Numbered from the stretch's first letter, positions 24,644 to 43,340 are shown. The stretch is 64,000 nucleotides of DNA from Arcobacter sp. CECT 8986 (GCF_004116725.1 NZ_PDKG01000003.1:234495-298494), one strand, 5' to 3'. The notes: generated by a model not told the origin, from the letters alone. Program-made: numbers and translations.

Positions 24644-26662
24644 ATGAAAAGAAATAGAGTTTATATTCTTATATCAATTATATTTTTTCTCATATATATT
24701 TTTGTTATTTGTACTACATATAATAAAAATAGAAACTACTTATTTAAAACAACCATAAATAATCAATTGAAACTTGTAAGCTCTTATAAACAAAAATTTG
24801 ATGAAAGATTGTCTGCATTAAAAAGAATAGTTGAAACAATGGGTAAAAAACTAATAAAAAAAGATAAATTTAAAGACTTTGATTCAATAAAAGAGATGCT
24901 AACAACTGCCATGATTTCAGGTGATGGATTTAAGAGTGTTTATATCTCTTATCCAGATAACTTTACAATTTCAGGAAGAACAGACTGGTATTATTCTGAT
25001 GATTATATAGCAACTAAAAGACCTTGGTATATTGAAGCAATAAACAAAAAAGCAACTATAATTTCAAAACCATATGTAGGTTCACCTGGTTTTGAAGATA
25101 AACTTTATATAAGTATTGCTTCTCCAATATATGATAAGAATAATAAACTTTTAGCTGTAATGTCAAGCGATTTAGAGTTAGGTACAGTACAAAAAGAGTT
25201 ATCTGAACTTTTCCCTATAAAAAATGGTTTCGCTTTTTTAATGACAAGTGATTCTAAAGTAATTGTACAATCAAATAAATTAGGATTTGATTTTAATAAT
25301 AAAAAAGTTAAAGAGTTTCTTCACAGTTTTTCAAAAGATAAAAAAGGTGATAAAACTTTTAATTTGAACGATGAAAAATATATTTTTACATACGAACATT
25401 TGAAAAATAGTGACTGGTTATTTGTTTCTGTTTTAGAAGAAAAAGAGATTTTTAAAGATTTAAATCAACAGCTTTTTATGAATCTAATTTCATCATTAAT
25501 TCTTTTTATTTTAGGATTAGGAACAATAATTTTTATGTCAATTACCCAAAAAAAACTTTATGATAAACATCTTCTATTAGGACATTTTGCAAAAAGTCCT
25601 ACATGGGGAATTTTATTAACAGATAAAAACGGTAATATCATCTTTATAAATAAAGTTTTTGAACAAATTTTCAATATAAAAAGTAAAAGTCTTTATGAAA
25701 AACCTTTAGATACTATTCTTCATGTTTTAAAAAATAAAAAAGAACAGAATAAAATAGATAGTTTTCAAGATATTAAAAATAACCTATTTACTATAAAATC
25801 TTATAACTTAGATAAAAATGACAAAGTTTATCGTGTACAAATAACTCCTTTATTAAATAGATTTCAAAAACAATTAGAAGGAACAATTATTACACTAAAT
25901 GATATAAGTCATGAAAAATATTTAGAAAAAAAAGATAGTGAACAAGAACAAATATTGATACAAAACAGTAAAATGGCTGCATTAGGAGAAATGGTAAGTG
26001 CAATCTCACATCAATGGAGACAACCTTTAAGTACCCTTTTAATGCTAATAAGTAATGCTGAAGAAATTGTTGAGAAAAACTCTTTACATAAAGCAAATAA
26101 TTTTTTATTAAGATCAAAAAAAACAATTGAACTTATGAATGAAATAGTTAATGCTTTTAGAAATTTTTATAAAGAAGATTTTGATAAAAGAGAGTTTGAT
26201 TTAATTAAAATAATAAATGAAATTGTTCTAATAACGTTACCTCAAATGAAAATTAATGCAATAGAGCTTGACTTTAAATACAATAAAAATATTAATTATA
26301 AATGCAGAAGTTATCCTTCTTATATAAAACAAGTTTTATTAAACTTAATAACTAATGCAAAAGATGAATTATGTCTAGTTTTAAAAGAAAACCCATTCTT
26401 TGAAGCAAAAATAAGTATAGAATTAAAAAAAGACAAAAACTACTTTTATTTAATTATTGAAGATAATGCAAAAGGCGTATTAAAAGAGAATAAAGAAAAA
26501 ATATTTGAACCTTTTTTTACTACAAAAGCACAAGGAACTGGGACTGGACTATACTTGTGTAAACTTTTAGTAGAAAATAAAATGCATGGAGAAATATCCC
26601 TATCAAAATCTAAAAATCCTACAAGATTTTTAATAAAATTTGGAGACACAAAAAATGTATAA
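24644..26662 (+). CDS. Sensor histidine kinase with periplasmic dCache domain
   Basis: This 672-residue protein has a first membrane helix at 7-25 and a dCache sensor at about 35-265 (motifs SGRTDWYYSDDYIATKRPWYIEA and SPIYDKNNKLLAVMSSDLEL). A second helix lies near 275-300, followed by a PAS domain with ITDKNGNIIFIN-type sequence. The HisKA motif is AALGEMVSAISHQWRQPL, with the phospho-His in SHQ. The HATPase parts are LLNLITNAKDEL, IEDNAKGV and GTGTGLYLCK. The following regulator starts inside its final codons. The neighbouring TMAO-type reductase suggests it senses an electron acceptor, but the ligand is unknown. Confidence 0.93.
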   Translation: MKRNRVYILISIIFFLIYIFVICTTYNKNRNYLFKTTINNQLKLVSSYKQKFDERLSALKRIVETMGKKLIKKDKFKDFDSIKEMLTTAMISGDGFKSVYISYPDNFTISGRTDWYYSDDYIATKRPWYIEAINKKATIISKPYVGSPGFEDKLYISIASPIYDKNNKLLAVMSSDLELGTVQKELSELFPIKNGFAFLMTSDSKVIVQSNKLGFDFNNKKVKEFLHSFSKDKKGDKTFNLNDEKYIFTYEHLKNSDWLFVSVLEEKEIFKDLNQQLFMNLISSLILFILGLGTIIFMSITQKKLYDKHLLLGHFAKSPTWGILLTDKNGNIIFINKVFEQIFNIKSKSLYEKPLDTILHVLKNKKEQNKIDSFQDIKNNLFTIKSYNLDKNDKVYRVQITPLLNRFQKQLEGTIITLNDISHEKYLEKKDSEQEQILIQNSKMAALGEMVSAISHQWRQPLSTLLMLISNAEEIVEKNSLHKANNFLLRSKKTIELMNEIVNAFRNFYKEDFDKREFDLIKIINEIVLITLPQMKINAIELDFKYNKNINYKCRSYPSYIKQVLLNLITNAKDELCLVLKENPFFEAKISIELKKDKNYFYLIIEDNAKGVLKENKEKIFEPFFTTKAQGTGTGLYLCKLLVENKMHGEISLSKSKNPTRFLIKFGDTKNV

Positions 26663-27344
26663 TAAAATTACTAAGTTATTAGAGAATAAAAATATTTTAA
26701 TTGTTGAAGATGAAATAGATTTACAAGATATAATAGTAGAATCAATTAAAGATTATGCAAATTGTGTTTTTAAAGCTAATAATGGTCTTGAGGGACTTGA
26801 AATTTTTAAAAGTAATTCTATTGATTTAATAATTTCAGATATTCATATGGCAAAAATGAATGGTTTAAAAATGAGCAATGAAATAAGAACAATCGATCCA
26901 TATGTTCCATTAATTTTTTTAACAGCACATGACACAGATGAAAATATGCTTGATGCAATAGAATTAAAAAGTAAAAGTATTTTAATAAAGCCTTTTGATA
27001 AAAAACAGTTATTAATCTCCATGGGATTAGCAATTTCTTCTTTTAATGAAGATAAAAAGATTTTAAATCTAAATAATAGTTTTATTTATAATATTGAAAC
27101 AAAAGAGCTAAAACAAAAAGATAAATATATAAGTCTTACAAGAAAAGAGCAAAAACTTTTAGATTTATTAATTAAACATCAAGAACATGCAGTTCCTTTT
27201 TCTTTAATTGAAAGTTATGTTTGGAATGAAAATGGAGCTACTCCTGATGCAATAAGAATGTTTATTAATAAATTAAGAAAAAAAATATATCCTGAATTGA
27301 TTGAAAACATTCAAGGTATAGGATATAAACTAACTTTAAAATAA
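26655..27344 (+). CDS. OmpR-family response regulator
   Basis: The start is ATG at 26655, after GGAG (26642-26645); an in-frame TTG at 26640 would lengthen it by five residues. The 229-residue protein has a receiver domain with acidic EDEID, phospho-acceptor SDIHMAKMNG, and IKPFDKKQ. A winged-helix DNA-binding domain follows (FSLIESYVWNENGATPDAIRMFINKLRKKI, ending QGIGYKL). It overlaps the kinase gene, so the two form one pair. The 11-bp repeats upstream of the cytochrome gene are candidate binding sites. Confidence 0.93.
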   Translation: MYNKITKLLENKNILIVEDEIDLQDIIVESIKDYANCVFKANNGLEGLEIFKSNSIDLIISDIHMAKMNGLKMSNEIRTIDPYVPLIFLTAHDTDENMLDAIELKSKSILIKPFDKKQLLISMGLAISSFNEDKKILNLNNSFIYNIETKELKQKDKYISLTRKEQKLLDLLIKHQEHAVPFSLIESYVWNENGATPDAIRMFINKLRKKIYPELIENIQGIGYKLTLK

Positions 27345-27377
27345 AATTAATTTTTTTACTAAATATTTTTTAAAAGA

Positions 27378-27410
27378 TTATACTTTTTTTATACTCTTCT
27401 TATATCATTT
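27378..27410 (+). promoter_or_regulatory. Three tandem 11-bp direct repeats, candidate response-regulator operator
   Basis: TTATAC at 27378, TTATAC at 27389 and TTATAT at 27400 are exactly 11 bases apart. They lie in the gap between the response-regulator gene and the cytochrome c gene. Head-to-tail sites spaced by one helical turn are what tandem OmpR-family dimers bind. Direct AT-rich coincidence is possible but the equal spacing of three is notable. Confidence 0.55.
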
Positions 27411-27437
27411 GTTAATGACAAAATTAGGAGACATTAA

Positions 27438-28025
27438 ATGAGAAGACTTAAAAAAGGTTTGTTATTACTAAGTTTACTTTCCTTAACAAGCTTTACATAT
27501 GCTCAAGATTCTATAATCAATGAGCGAACAAAAATACTACAAAATGGAAAAGATTTAGGTTTTATAACTGTATTAACTCCAATTGATGTAATAAAAAAGC
27601 AAGCAAACACAGCAACCATAAAAATAAAGGGTTATAGATTAGAAAACTATCCTCAAATGATAGTTAGGGATCTAAAAAGAAAAGAACTTTATGTTGAATT
27701 TAAAGATGAAGAGAGTTCAAACAAATACTTCAAAACTATAAAAGAGCATGAAGATGATTATGGGGAGATTTGGCATGAAGTTGAAGGTGTTTTTACTATT
27801 GATATTAAAAATATTGCAAAAAACCCAGATAAATTAAAATTAAAAGCTAAAAAAACGTATGAACAAAGTTGTTCAATGTGTCATCACTTACCAGCTTCTA
27901 ATGCATATACAGTGAACCAATGGCCACAACAAATTGAAAGTATGATGGAACAAGTAACACTTGAACCAAAAACAAAAAATTTAATCATTAAATATCTTCA
28001 GCAACATGCAGCTGATGCAAAATAA
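27438..28025 (+). CDS. Periplasmic mono-haem cytochrome c partner of the TorA-type reductase
   Basis: This 195-residue protein has a signal peptide (MRRLKKGLLLLSLLSLTSFTYA) and a single haem-binding motif CSMCH (near residue 148). The conserved TYEQSCSMCHHL, NQWPQQIESMMEQV and LIIKYLQQH resemble the haem domain at the C-terminus of TorC-like proteins. It lies 12 bases before the molybdoenzyme gene. The pair resembles the TMAO/DMSO reductase and its cytochrome in Campylobacter. Its role is to pass electrons to the reductase. Confidence 0.88.
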   Translation: MRRLKKGLLLLSLLSLTSFTYAQDSIINERTKILQNGKDLGFITVLTPIDVIKKQANTATIKIKGYRLENYPQMIVRDLKRKELYVEFKDEESSNKYFKTIKEHEDDYGEIWHEVEGVFTIDIKNIAKNPDKLKLKAKKTYEQSCSMCHHLPASNAYTVNQWPQQIESMMEQVTLEPKTKNLIIKYLQQHAADAK

Positions 28026-28036
28026 AGGAGTTTAAA

Positions 28037-30508
28037 ATGAAAAGAAGAGATTTTATAAAATATGGTTCGATTCTTGGTGCAGCAACAACTGTAAAAGCAA
28101 AAAGTTTAGAAGGTTGGGCAGATTTAACAAACTTTGATAAAAAAACAGTATTAAGTTCAAATAGATTTGGTATGTTTGAAGCAGTAATACAAAGTGGTGA
28201 AGTTTTAGAGACTAATGCATTTAAAGGTGATTATTTCCCAAGTCCTATGATAAAAGCAGCTGCTGATAGAATTCAAAATCAAACTAGAGTTGAATACCCA
28301 ATGGTTAGAAAATCATTTCTTAAAGCAAAAGGACCTTCAAATAATCACTTAAGAGGGAAAGAAGAGTTTGTAAGAGTATCTTGGGATGTTGCACTTGATT
28401 TGACAGCAAAACATATGAGAGATACATTTGATAAATATGGTCCTGAAAGTATATATGGAGAGTGCTACTGGTGGGGTGGTTCTGGTAGAGTAAGTTGGGG
28501 AAGAACAGTATCAAGAAGAATGATGAGAATTCTTGGTGGTTTCGTTACAGAATCAGGAGACTATTCTACTGGTGCTGGACTTGTAATCATGCCTCACGTA
28601 TTAGGAGGTTCATCTGTTTATGATACTCCAACAAAATGGAAATCAATTATTGAAAATGCAAAAAATGTTGTTATTTGGGGTTGTGATCCATTATTAACAA
28701 ATCAAATTACTTGGTCAACTCCTATGCATAGATGTTATAAAGAGTATGAAAAATTACAAGCTGCTGTATTTAGTGGTAAAATCAAAGCATTTAGTGTAGA
28801 TCCAAGAAAAAATGAAACACAAAAATACTTAGATTCAGAGCACATTGCAGTAAAACCAAATACAGATGTAGCATTGATGATTGGTATGGCACATTATTTA
28901 TATACAAAAAAACTATATGATGAAAAATTTATCAAAAAATATACTGTAGGTTTCAATAAATTTAAAAAATACCTATTAGGTAAAGAAGATGGTCAAGAAA
29001 AAGATATTAAATGGGCTTCTAAAATTTGCGGTGTTGATGAAAAAACAATTGCTAAATTTGCAACTACATTAGCAAAAGAAAGAACTGTATTATTATGCGG
29101 TAGAGCACTACAAAGACAAGATCATGGAGAACAAGCTCACTGGATGTGCACAGTGTTAGCTGCAATGTTAGGACATATGGGATTACCAGGTGGAGGAATT
29201 GAATTCTCTCTTGCTTATAATTCAAGTGGAGCAACTGATAAATTAGCTCCAACAATTACAGGTATTAGTCAATCAATTCCTGAAAAATATAATAAAAAAT
29301 ATCCAAATGCACCTTGGTTAAAACACCATAATGTGGTTATTCCTTCATCAAGATCAATTGAAGCAATTCAAAGACCAGGAGAAGATTTAGATCAAAATGG
29401 TAAAAAAATTAAACTTCCGCATATTAGATTAATGTATAATGCCTCAGGTTCGCCACTTACAAGACACCATGATGTAAATAATATGATTAAACAATGGAAA
29501 AAAGTTGATACAGTAATTACTGCTGAACCTTACTGGACTTCTACTGCAAAAATGTCAGATATTATACTTCCTATAGCGACAGAACTTGAAAGAATAGATA
29601 TAGACCAAACAGGTGGAACAAAAGAGTATATTATTGCAAGAAAAGCACATGTTAAACCTAAAGGGGAAAGCCAAAGTGATTTCTGGATTTGTAGAGAACT
29701 TTGTAAAAGATGGGGTTATGAAGAAGTATTTACAGAGGAAAAAACTGAATTAGAATGGGTTAAATACATCTATGAAGATGCAGTACAAAAAGCTAAAACT
29801 ATGAATTTAAAAATGCCATCATTCGAGAAATTTTGGGAAAAAGGTTATGTGAGATTTGAAGAAGATGATACATCTACACAAAACTATACTAGATATACAG
29901 AGTTTAGAGAAAACCCATATAAACACAGATTGGGTACACCTTCAGGAAAAATAGAGATATATTCTCCTGTAATTGCAAAATTTAATTATGATGATTGTAA
30001 AGGTCATCCAATGTGGATAGAACCAATTGAATGGTTAGGAGATAAAGAGAAAACCAAAAAATATCCAATGCATATCATTAGCCCACATTCAAAATATAGA
30101 TTACACTCTCAATTAAATAATACATTTATTAGAGGCTTATATGAGATTGGGGGAAGAGAACCACTAGTAATTAACCATAAAGAGGCTAAAAAAAGAGGTT
30201 TAAAAACAGGAGACATTGCTAGAATATTTAATGATAGAGGGGAAATACTTGTTGGTGTTTATGTATCAGATATTGTAATTGATGATGTAGCTGTAGTATG
30301 CGAAGGAGCTTGGTACTCTCCTGAAAAATTAGGAGATAAAACACTTTGCCAACATGGAAATGTAAATGTTCTTACGATTGATAAAGGAACATCAAAATTA
30401 GCACAAAGTAATATTGCACATACAGCACTAGTACAAATCGAAAAATATAAAGGTGAATTAAAACCTATAAATGCTTTCACAAAACCAAAAATTATTCAAA
30501 GTTTATAA
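28037..30508 (+). CDS. torA: TorA/BisC-type molybdopterin S- or N-oxide reductase
   Basis: This 823-residue DMSO-reductase-family enzyme begins with a Tat-type leader (MKRRDFIKYGSILGAATTVKA), so it is exported folded to the periplasm. Key landmarks are ESGDYSTGAGLVIMPHVLGG with the Mo-coordinating serine, and RALQRQDHGEQ and GTSKLAQ near the end. No N-terminal Fe-S cluster cysteines are present, as in TorA/DorA. It reduces TMAO or a related oxide using electrons from the preceding cytochrome. The substrate is inferred from the family. It is followed by a good terminator. Confidence 0.9.
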   Translation: MKRRDFIKYGSILGAATTVKAKSLEGWADLTNFDKKTVLSSNRFGMFEAVIQSGEVLETNAFKGDYFPSPMIKAAADRIQNQTRVEYPMVRKSFLKAKGPSNNHLRGKEEFVRVSWDVALDLTAKHMRDTFDKYGPESIYGECYWWGGSGRVSWGRTVSRRMMRILGGFVTESGDYSTGAGLVIMPHVLGGSSVYDTPTKWKSIIENAKNVVIWGCDPLLTNQITWSTPMHRCYKEYEKLQAAVFSGKIKAFSVDPRKNETQKYLDSEHIAVKPNTDVALMIGMAHYLYTKKLYDEKFIKKYTVGFNKFKKYLLGKEDGQEKDIKWASKICGVDEKTIAKFATTLAKERTVLLCGRALQRQDHGEQAHWMCTVLAAMLGHMGLPGGGIEFSLAYNSSGATDKLAPTITGISQSIPEKYNKKYPNAPWLKHHNVVIPSSRSIEAIQRPGEDLDQNGKKIKLPHIRLMYNASGSPLTRHHDVNNMIKQWKKVDTVITAEPYWTSTAKMSDIILPIATELERIDIDQTGGTKEYIIARKAHVKPKGESQSDFWICRELCKRWGYEEVFTEEKTELEWVKYIYEDAVQKAKTMNLKMPSFEKFWEKGYVRFEEDDTSTQNYTRYTEFRENPYKHRLGTPSGKIEIYSPVIAKFNYDDCKGHPMWIEPIEWLGDKEKTKKYPMHIISPHSKYRLHSQLNNTFIRGLYEIGGREPLVINHKEAKKRGLKTGDIARIFNDRGEILVGVYVSDIVIDDVAVVCEGAWYSPEKLGDKTLCQHGNVNVLTIDKGTSKLAQSNIAHTALVQIEKYKGELKPINAFTKPKIIQSL

Positions 30509-30536
30509 AAAAAGGCACGACTTCGTGCCTTTTTTA
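30507..30536 (+). terminator. Rho-independent terminator after torA
   Basis: GGCACGA-CT-TCGTGCC forms a G+C-rich stem with flanking A7 and T7 runs directly after the torA stop codon (30506-30508). It is a classical intrinsic terminator. Confidence 0.9.
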
Positions 30537-30599
30537 TTGATTCAATTACTTCTTTAAATATAAATAAAACTCAAAATAAGTATATATTTGTAATTTTAC

Positions 30600-30631
30600 C
30601 CCTACAAAGTATCGACTTTATAGGGTTTTTT
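30600..30631 (+). terminator. Second hairpin with T-run
   Basis: CCCTA-c-AAAGT-atcg-ACTTT-a-TAGGG is an imperfect stem followed by TTTTTT. It lies between the torA terminator and the convergent YciI-like gene. It may be a backup terminator. Confidence 0.6.
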
Positions 30632-30642
30632 GTGATTATTAA

Positions 30643-30930
30643 TTAATCTTTAGGAAGTAGCTTCACAGGAACGATTTGGAACTCTTCCATATTCCATACA
30701 CCATTTACTACATAAGGCTCATTTTCTAACCATTCATTTAATTCATCATCATTTTCAAAATCAACAAATAAAGTAGAACCTACCATTTGGTCTTCTTCTA
30801 TTAATGCACCTGCATTAATTATTTTACCTTCATTCATTAATTTTTTTGCACCTTCTACGTGTGCATCTCTTACTTCTAATCTTTTATCTAATGCATTTTC
30901 GTTATCATAAGCAATTACTAAATATTGCAT
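30643..30930 (-). CDS. YciI-like protein
   Basis: This 95-residue protein has the YciI/DGPFAETK ferredoxin-like fold: MQYLVIAYDNENALDKRLEVRDAHV (conserved His), GKIINAGALIEEDQMVGS and LNEWLENEPYVVNGVW. The function of this family is mostly unknown; it may be a small enzyme. It is monocistronic, convergent with torA. Confidence 0.87.
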   Translation of the reverse strand: MQYLVIAYDNENALDKRLEVRDAHVEGAKKLMNEGKIINAGALIEEDQMVGSTLFVDFENDDELNEWLENEPYVVNGVWNMEEFQIVPVKLLPKD

Positions 30931-30999
30931 CTTAATCCTTTAAACAATTTTTACAAATTATATCATAATAAAATAATATAGATATAACAAAAAAATATT

Positions 31000-31707
31000 C
31001 TATCTTACAATTTTATGTTCATCAAAATAGTATCCCTGAACATAATCACAATCTAATTTCTTTGCTAATTCTAAATCTTCTTTTGTCTCAATTCCCTCAA
31101 TAATACTTTTTTGACCATTTAATTTTATTGTTTTTAATACACCTTTTAAATAGTGTAAATAGTTTTTATTTAAATCAATTTGACGAATAAATGATTTGTC
31201 TATTTTTATATATCTACTACCATTCATCATAAAAAATGAGAACATTGAGCCATCTTGACCAAAGTCATCAAGGGCAGTTTCTATTGATTTATTACTAAGC
31301 CACGATGAGAAATCTCTCATAATTTTGGCACTGGTTTCATCATCACTACCATTTTCTGTAATCTCAACTACGACGTTATCTTTTTGTTCAAATAAAAACA
31401 GTTCCCAATAGTTTTGCTGTTCTGTACTTACGCAAATATCTGCGTCAAAATTTAAAAAAAGTTTTTTGTTTTTGGGGAAGTTTTTAATTTGTAATTCTTT
31501 ATTTCTTTTTTCAAGTTGAAAAAATAATCTATTATTGTGGTGCAAATAACGAAATATATCTTCAGTTGAGATAATATTATTATCAATTTCAAATTTTGAT
31601 AAAGCCTCATACGCATAAATCTCTTTTGTCTTTATATCGACAATTGCTTCATATTTTGTAAAATAATTAGCATTTATTATAATATTTTTAAACTCTTCTT
31701 TATTCAT
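31000..31707 (-). CDS. EAL-domain c-di-GMP phosphodiesterase
   Basis: This 235-residue protein is a single EAL domain: AYEALSKF (EAL motif), FLNFDADICVS, VVEITENGSDDE, ALDDFGQDGS (DDFG loop), IKIDKSFI and EGIETKEDLELAKKLDCDYVQGYYF. All metal-binding and catalytic residues that I can check seem kept, so it should hydrolyse c-di-GMP. No sensor domain or membrane helix is present. Confidence 0.92.
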   Translation of the reverse strand: MNKEEFKNIIINANYFTKYEAIVDIKTKEIYAYEALSKFEIDNNIISTEDIFRYLHHNNRLFFQLEKRNKELQIKNFPKNKKLFLNFDADICVSTEQQNYWELFLFEQKDNVVVEITENGSDDETSAKIMRDFSSWLSNKSIETALDDFGQDGSMFSFFMMNGSRYIKIDKSFIRQIDLNKNYLHYLKGVLKTIKLNGQKSIIEGIETKEDLELAKKLDCDYVQGYYFDEHKIVR

Positions 31708-31752
31708 AGAAGAAATATATCATAATCTTGCTTAACTATTTAATAATAGTTA

Positions 31753-32142
31753 TCAATATTGAAAATAATTATTTGCGAATAGAAATGTTACAGGATAAGC
31801 GAATACATTAAAATATCTAAGAACAAAAGATATTTGTATATTAGGCATAATCTCTTCAAAAGTCATACCATTATTTAGTTTATTTAAAATAGATAGTTTA
31901 AATGATATATCAAAAAACTTTATTCCAACGATACTTAACATTAGTAAGTTGTAGTTATTTAAATATATAGTTAAAAAAATCGAGTAAATAAAACTTGCAT
32001 TAAATAAAAAATAAAGAAAGATATTTCTGTTATAGACAGCTAAATTATTAGAAAGTAATCCATAGATAGTTTGTGATTTTTGCCAGTTTGTTTCAAATAA
32101 CTCAACTGCAACAAAAATAAAAAATAGTGATAAGATATCCAT
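31753..32142 (-). CDS. Small membrane protein of unknown function
   Basis: This 129-residue protein has three or four hydrophobic helices (at 3-15, 42-60, 66-80 and 108-125) and no recognisable motif. It lies downstream of rpoC (42 bases after it) on the same strand, so it may be read through from the rpo operon. I do not recognise a family. Confidence 0.65.
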   Translation of the reverse strand: MDILSLFFIFVAVELFETNWQKSQTIYGLLSNNLAVYNRNIFLYFLFNASFIYSIFLTIYLNNYNLLMLSIVGIKFFDISFKLSILNKLNNGMTFEEIMPNIQISFVLRYFNVFAYPVTFLFANNYFQY

Positions 32143-32184
32143 ATTAAAGTCAAAAGTCTAAGTAAGGATATTAATCCTTACTTA

Positions 32185-40882
<8,698 letters not shown>

Positions 40883-40906
40883 TTAGCTTTTTATATAAAG
40901 CGCAAA

Positions 40907-40999
40907 AGCATCCCTAAAGGATAAGGTTAAATTTCGGTTGTAAATTCTAACCTTAGCCCTCAAAGATGCTAATCTTATACAAGGCAAAGAGCCTTGTAT
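40907..40999 (-). promoter_or_regulatory. Structured rpoB leader (two hairpins)
   Basis: In the 171-base gap between rplL and rpoB, minus strand, there is first a perfect 9-bp hairpin (ATACAAGGC-TCTTT-GCCTTGTAT, 40977-40999). A larger element follows (40908-40970), closed by AGCATC/GATGCT with an inner perfect TAAGGTTA/TAACCTTA stem. These resemble a processing or attenuation site between ribosomal protein and polymerase genes. Confidence 0.6.
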
Positions 41000-41023
41000 A
41001 CGTAAATCAAGTACTGAGTAAAA

Positions 41024-41401
41024 TTATGCTAATTCTACAGTAGCTCCAGCACCTTCTAATTCAGCTTTTGCAGCTTCAGCGTCTTCTTTAGAAGCACCTT
41101 CTTTAACTACTGCACCAGCTTCTTCAGCCATTGCTTTTGCTTCTTTTAATCCTAATCCAGTTAACGCTCTAATTACTTTAATAACGTTAATTTTTTTAGC
41201 ACCAGCGTCTTTTAATACAACGTTGAATTCAGTTTTTTCTTCAGCAGCTTCAGCAGCTCCACCAGCAACTGCTCCACCAGCTACAACTGTTGGTTGTGCA
41301 GATACACCAAATTTTTCTTCGAATTCTTTTACTAATTCAGATAACTCTAATACAGATAAACCTGAAATGTATTCTAATACATCTTCTTTAGAAATTGCCA
41401 T
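41024..41401 (-). CDS. rplL: 50S ribosomal protein L7/L12
   Basis: This 125-residue protein has the L12 pattern: an N-terminal dimerisation helix, an Ala/Gly-rich hinge ([18 protein letters not shown]), and the C-terminal domain [33 protein letters not shown]. It lies between rplJ and rpoB in the standard order. Confidence 0.98.
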   Translation of the reverse strand: MAISKEDVLEYISGLSVLELSELVKEFEEKFGVSAQPTVVAGGAVAGGAAEAAEEKTEFNVVLKDAGAKKINVIKVIRALTGLGLKEAKAMAEEAGAVVKEGASKEDAEAAKAELEGAGATVELA

Positions 41402-41457
41402 TTTTTTTCCTCTAAATTTATTTTTATATTTTATTTTTATTTATTAGTGCTTAATAA

Positions 41458-41946
41458 TTAAGCAGCTTCTTCTTCTTTTTTTGCTCTAAGATTGTCAAGC
41501 CCTGTAACAAAGTTTCTTGCAGGCGCTGTCCAAACAGAAAGTAACATACCAATAAGCTCATCTCTAGATGGTAATTTAGCAAACGCATTAACTCTATTAA
41601 GATCAGCTGGCTCACCTTCAATAATACCAGATTTAATAACAAATTTTTCACTTTTTTCTTGTGCAAATTTATCTGCTACTTTACAAGCAGAAATTTGATC
41701 TTCAGACCAAATGAAAACGTTTGTTCCTGATAATTCGATTTCTCCTAACTCTGCATTTTTAACTGCAACAGTTACAAGAGTATTTTTAGCAACCTGAACT
41801 TTTGCCCCATTATCTCTTGCAGATTTTCTTAAAGCTTCTAACTCTTTATGAGTAAGACCTTTATAATCACAAACTACGATAGCTTGAGACTCTTTAAATT
41901 CAGAAGTTAAAAAATCGATAACTTCAGCTTTTTGTTGTTTAGTCAT
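41458..41946 (-). CDS. rplJ: 50S ribosomal protein L10
   Basis: The start is ATG at 41946 after AAAGGAGGAAA; the longer frame begins at a TTG and lacks a ribosome-binding site. The 162-residue product has the L10 sequence TKQQKAEVIDFLTSEFKESQAIVVCDYKGLTHKELEALRKSARDNGA. It binds L12 dimers on the ribosomal stalk. The 168 bases upstream hold a structured leader. Confidence 0.95.
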   Translation of the reverse strand: MTKQQKAEVIDFLTSEFKESQAIVVCDYKGLTHKELEALRKSARDNGAKVQVAKNTLVTVAVKNAELGEIELSGTNVFIWSEDQISACKVADKFAQEKSEKFVIKSGIIEGEPADLNRVNAFAKLPSRDELIGMLLSVWTAPARNFVTGLDNLRAKKEEEAA

Positions 41947-41955
41947 TGTTTTTCC

Positions 41956-42112
41956 TCCTTTCAAAACATGAAACTTAAGCAGGTTTTACAAAGAACGGAG
42001 GTGTTCTTAACCGACTGTCTTCAGTTTTAAATCAGTGCTTTGATTAACACTCAAACATAAGGACCACAATCCTTACTATTGAATGTTAATTAAATAAGGC
42101 AAAGCCTTATCT
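41956..42112 (-). promoter_or_regulatory. L10 (rplJ) leader region
   Basis: The 168-base gap between rplA and rplJ holds hairpins: ATAAGGC-TTT-GCCTTAT just after rplA, then AAGGATTGTGGTCCTT, then several stem-capable segments before the ribosome-binding site. L10 represses its own mRNA through such a leader in other bacteria. Assignment is by position and structure. Confidence 0.5.
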
Positions 42113-42114
42113 AA

Positions 42115-42813
42115 TTATTTGATATCCATTAATTCAGTAGTATCTAATTTAACAGATGGTGACATAGTTAATGAAACTGCTGCATTTGCAATATATCTTC
42201 CTTTTGCACTTGCAGGTTTAGCTTTGTTTATAGCTGAAACGAAAGCTGCTATGTTCTCTTTAATTGCTTCATCAGAAAAAGAAATTTTTCCTACTGCTGC
42301 TTGCATGTTACCTTTTTTGTCAACTCTATATGTAACTTGACCACCTTTAGCATCGCTAACTGCTTTTGTTACATCCATAGTTACTGTACCAGTTTTAGGG
42401 TTAGGCATTAAACCTTTTGGCCCAAGGATTCTACCAACTTTACCTACGATACCCATACAATCAGGTGTTGCAATAAGTACATCAAAGTTGATGTTTCCAG
42501 CTTGAATATCTGCTGCTAATTCGTCGTTACCAACAATATCTGCACCAGCTGCTTTAGCTTCATCCATTTTTGCACCTTTAGCAAAAACTGCAACTCTTAC
42601 AGTTTTACCAGTACCATGAGGAAGAACAACAGCACCTCTAATCATTTGATCAGCGTGTCTTGGATCAACATTTAAGTTAAGAGCAACTTCAATACTCTCA
42701 TCAAACTTAGCAGATTTTAACTCTTTTAATTGAGCACAAGCATCAACTAATGTATAGTTTTTATCTTCAATTTTTTCTAATAATGCTTTATATCTTTTTG
42801 AAACTTTTGCCAT
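42115..42813 (-). CDS. rplA: 50S ribosomal protein L1
   Basis: This 232-residue protein shows the L1 pattern: [76 protein letters not shown]. It lies in the rplK-rplA-rplJ-rplL order. Confidence 0.98.
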   Translation of the reverse strand: MAKVSKRYKALLEKIEDKNYTLVDACAQLKELKSAKFDESIEVALNLNVDPRHADQMIRGAVVLPHGTGKTVRVAVFAKGAKMDEAKAAGADIVGNDELAADIQAGNINFDVLIATPDCMGIVGKVGRILGPKGLMPNPKTGTVTMDVTKAVSDAKGGQVTYRVDKKGNMQAAVGKISFSDEAIKENIAAFVSAINKAKPASAKGRYIANAAVSLTMSPSVKLDTTELMDIK

Positions 42814-42883
42814 TTTTTACTCCGCAATTTATTTATTTTGCTACCGCCTATTTTTGAAGTCTGGTGGTGAGACTTGTAAAAGA

Positions 42884-43309
42884 TTATGCTTCTACGTTAA
42901 TACCCATTGATCTAGCAGAACCAGCAACAATTTTCGCAGCTTGCTCTCTGTCATCAGTATTTAAGTCAGCAATTTTTAAATCAACAATTTCTAAAACTTG
43001 TTCTTTTGTTAACTTTCCAATTTTGTTTTTAAGTGGATTGTCAGAACCTTTTTTAATTCCTGAAACTTTTTTAATTAAGTCAGTCATTGGTGGTTGTTTT
43101 AATGTAAATGTAAAACTTTTGTCTGTATATACTGTAATTTCAACAGGGATTGTAAATCCTGCTTTATCTTTTGTTTTTTCATTAAAAGCTTTACAAAATT
43201 CCATAATATTGATACCTCTTTGACCTAATGCAGGTCCTACAGGAGGTGATGGATTTGCAGCTCCAGCTGGTATTTGAAGTTTAAGTGTACCTTGTACTTT
43301 TTTAGCCAT
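42884..43309 (-). CDS. rplK: 50S ribosomal protein L11
   Basis: This 141-residue protein begins [43 protein letters not shown], the L11 signature, and ends in [12 protein letters not shown]. It binds 23S rRNA at the GTPase centre. A 12-bp hairpin precedes it on the transcript. Confidence 0.98.
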   Translation of the reverse strand: MAKKVQGTLKLQIPAGAANPSPPVGPALGQRGINIMEFCKAFNEKTKDKAGFTIPVEITVYTDKSFTFTLKQPPMTDLIKKVSGIKKGSDNPLKNKIGKLTKEQVLEIVDLKIADLNTDDREQAAKIVAGSARSMGINVEA

Positions 43310-43340
43310 CTAAATTTCCTTTTCTAAATTTGTAATAACC

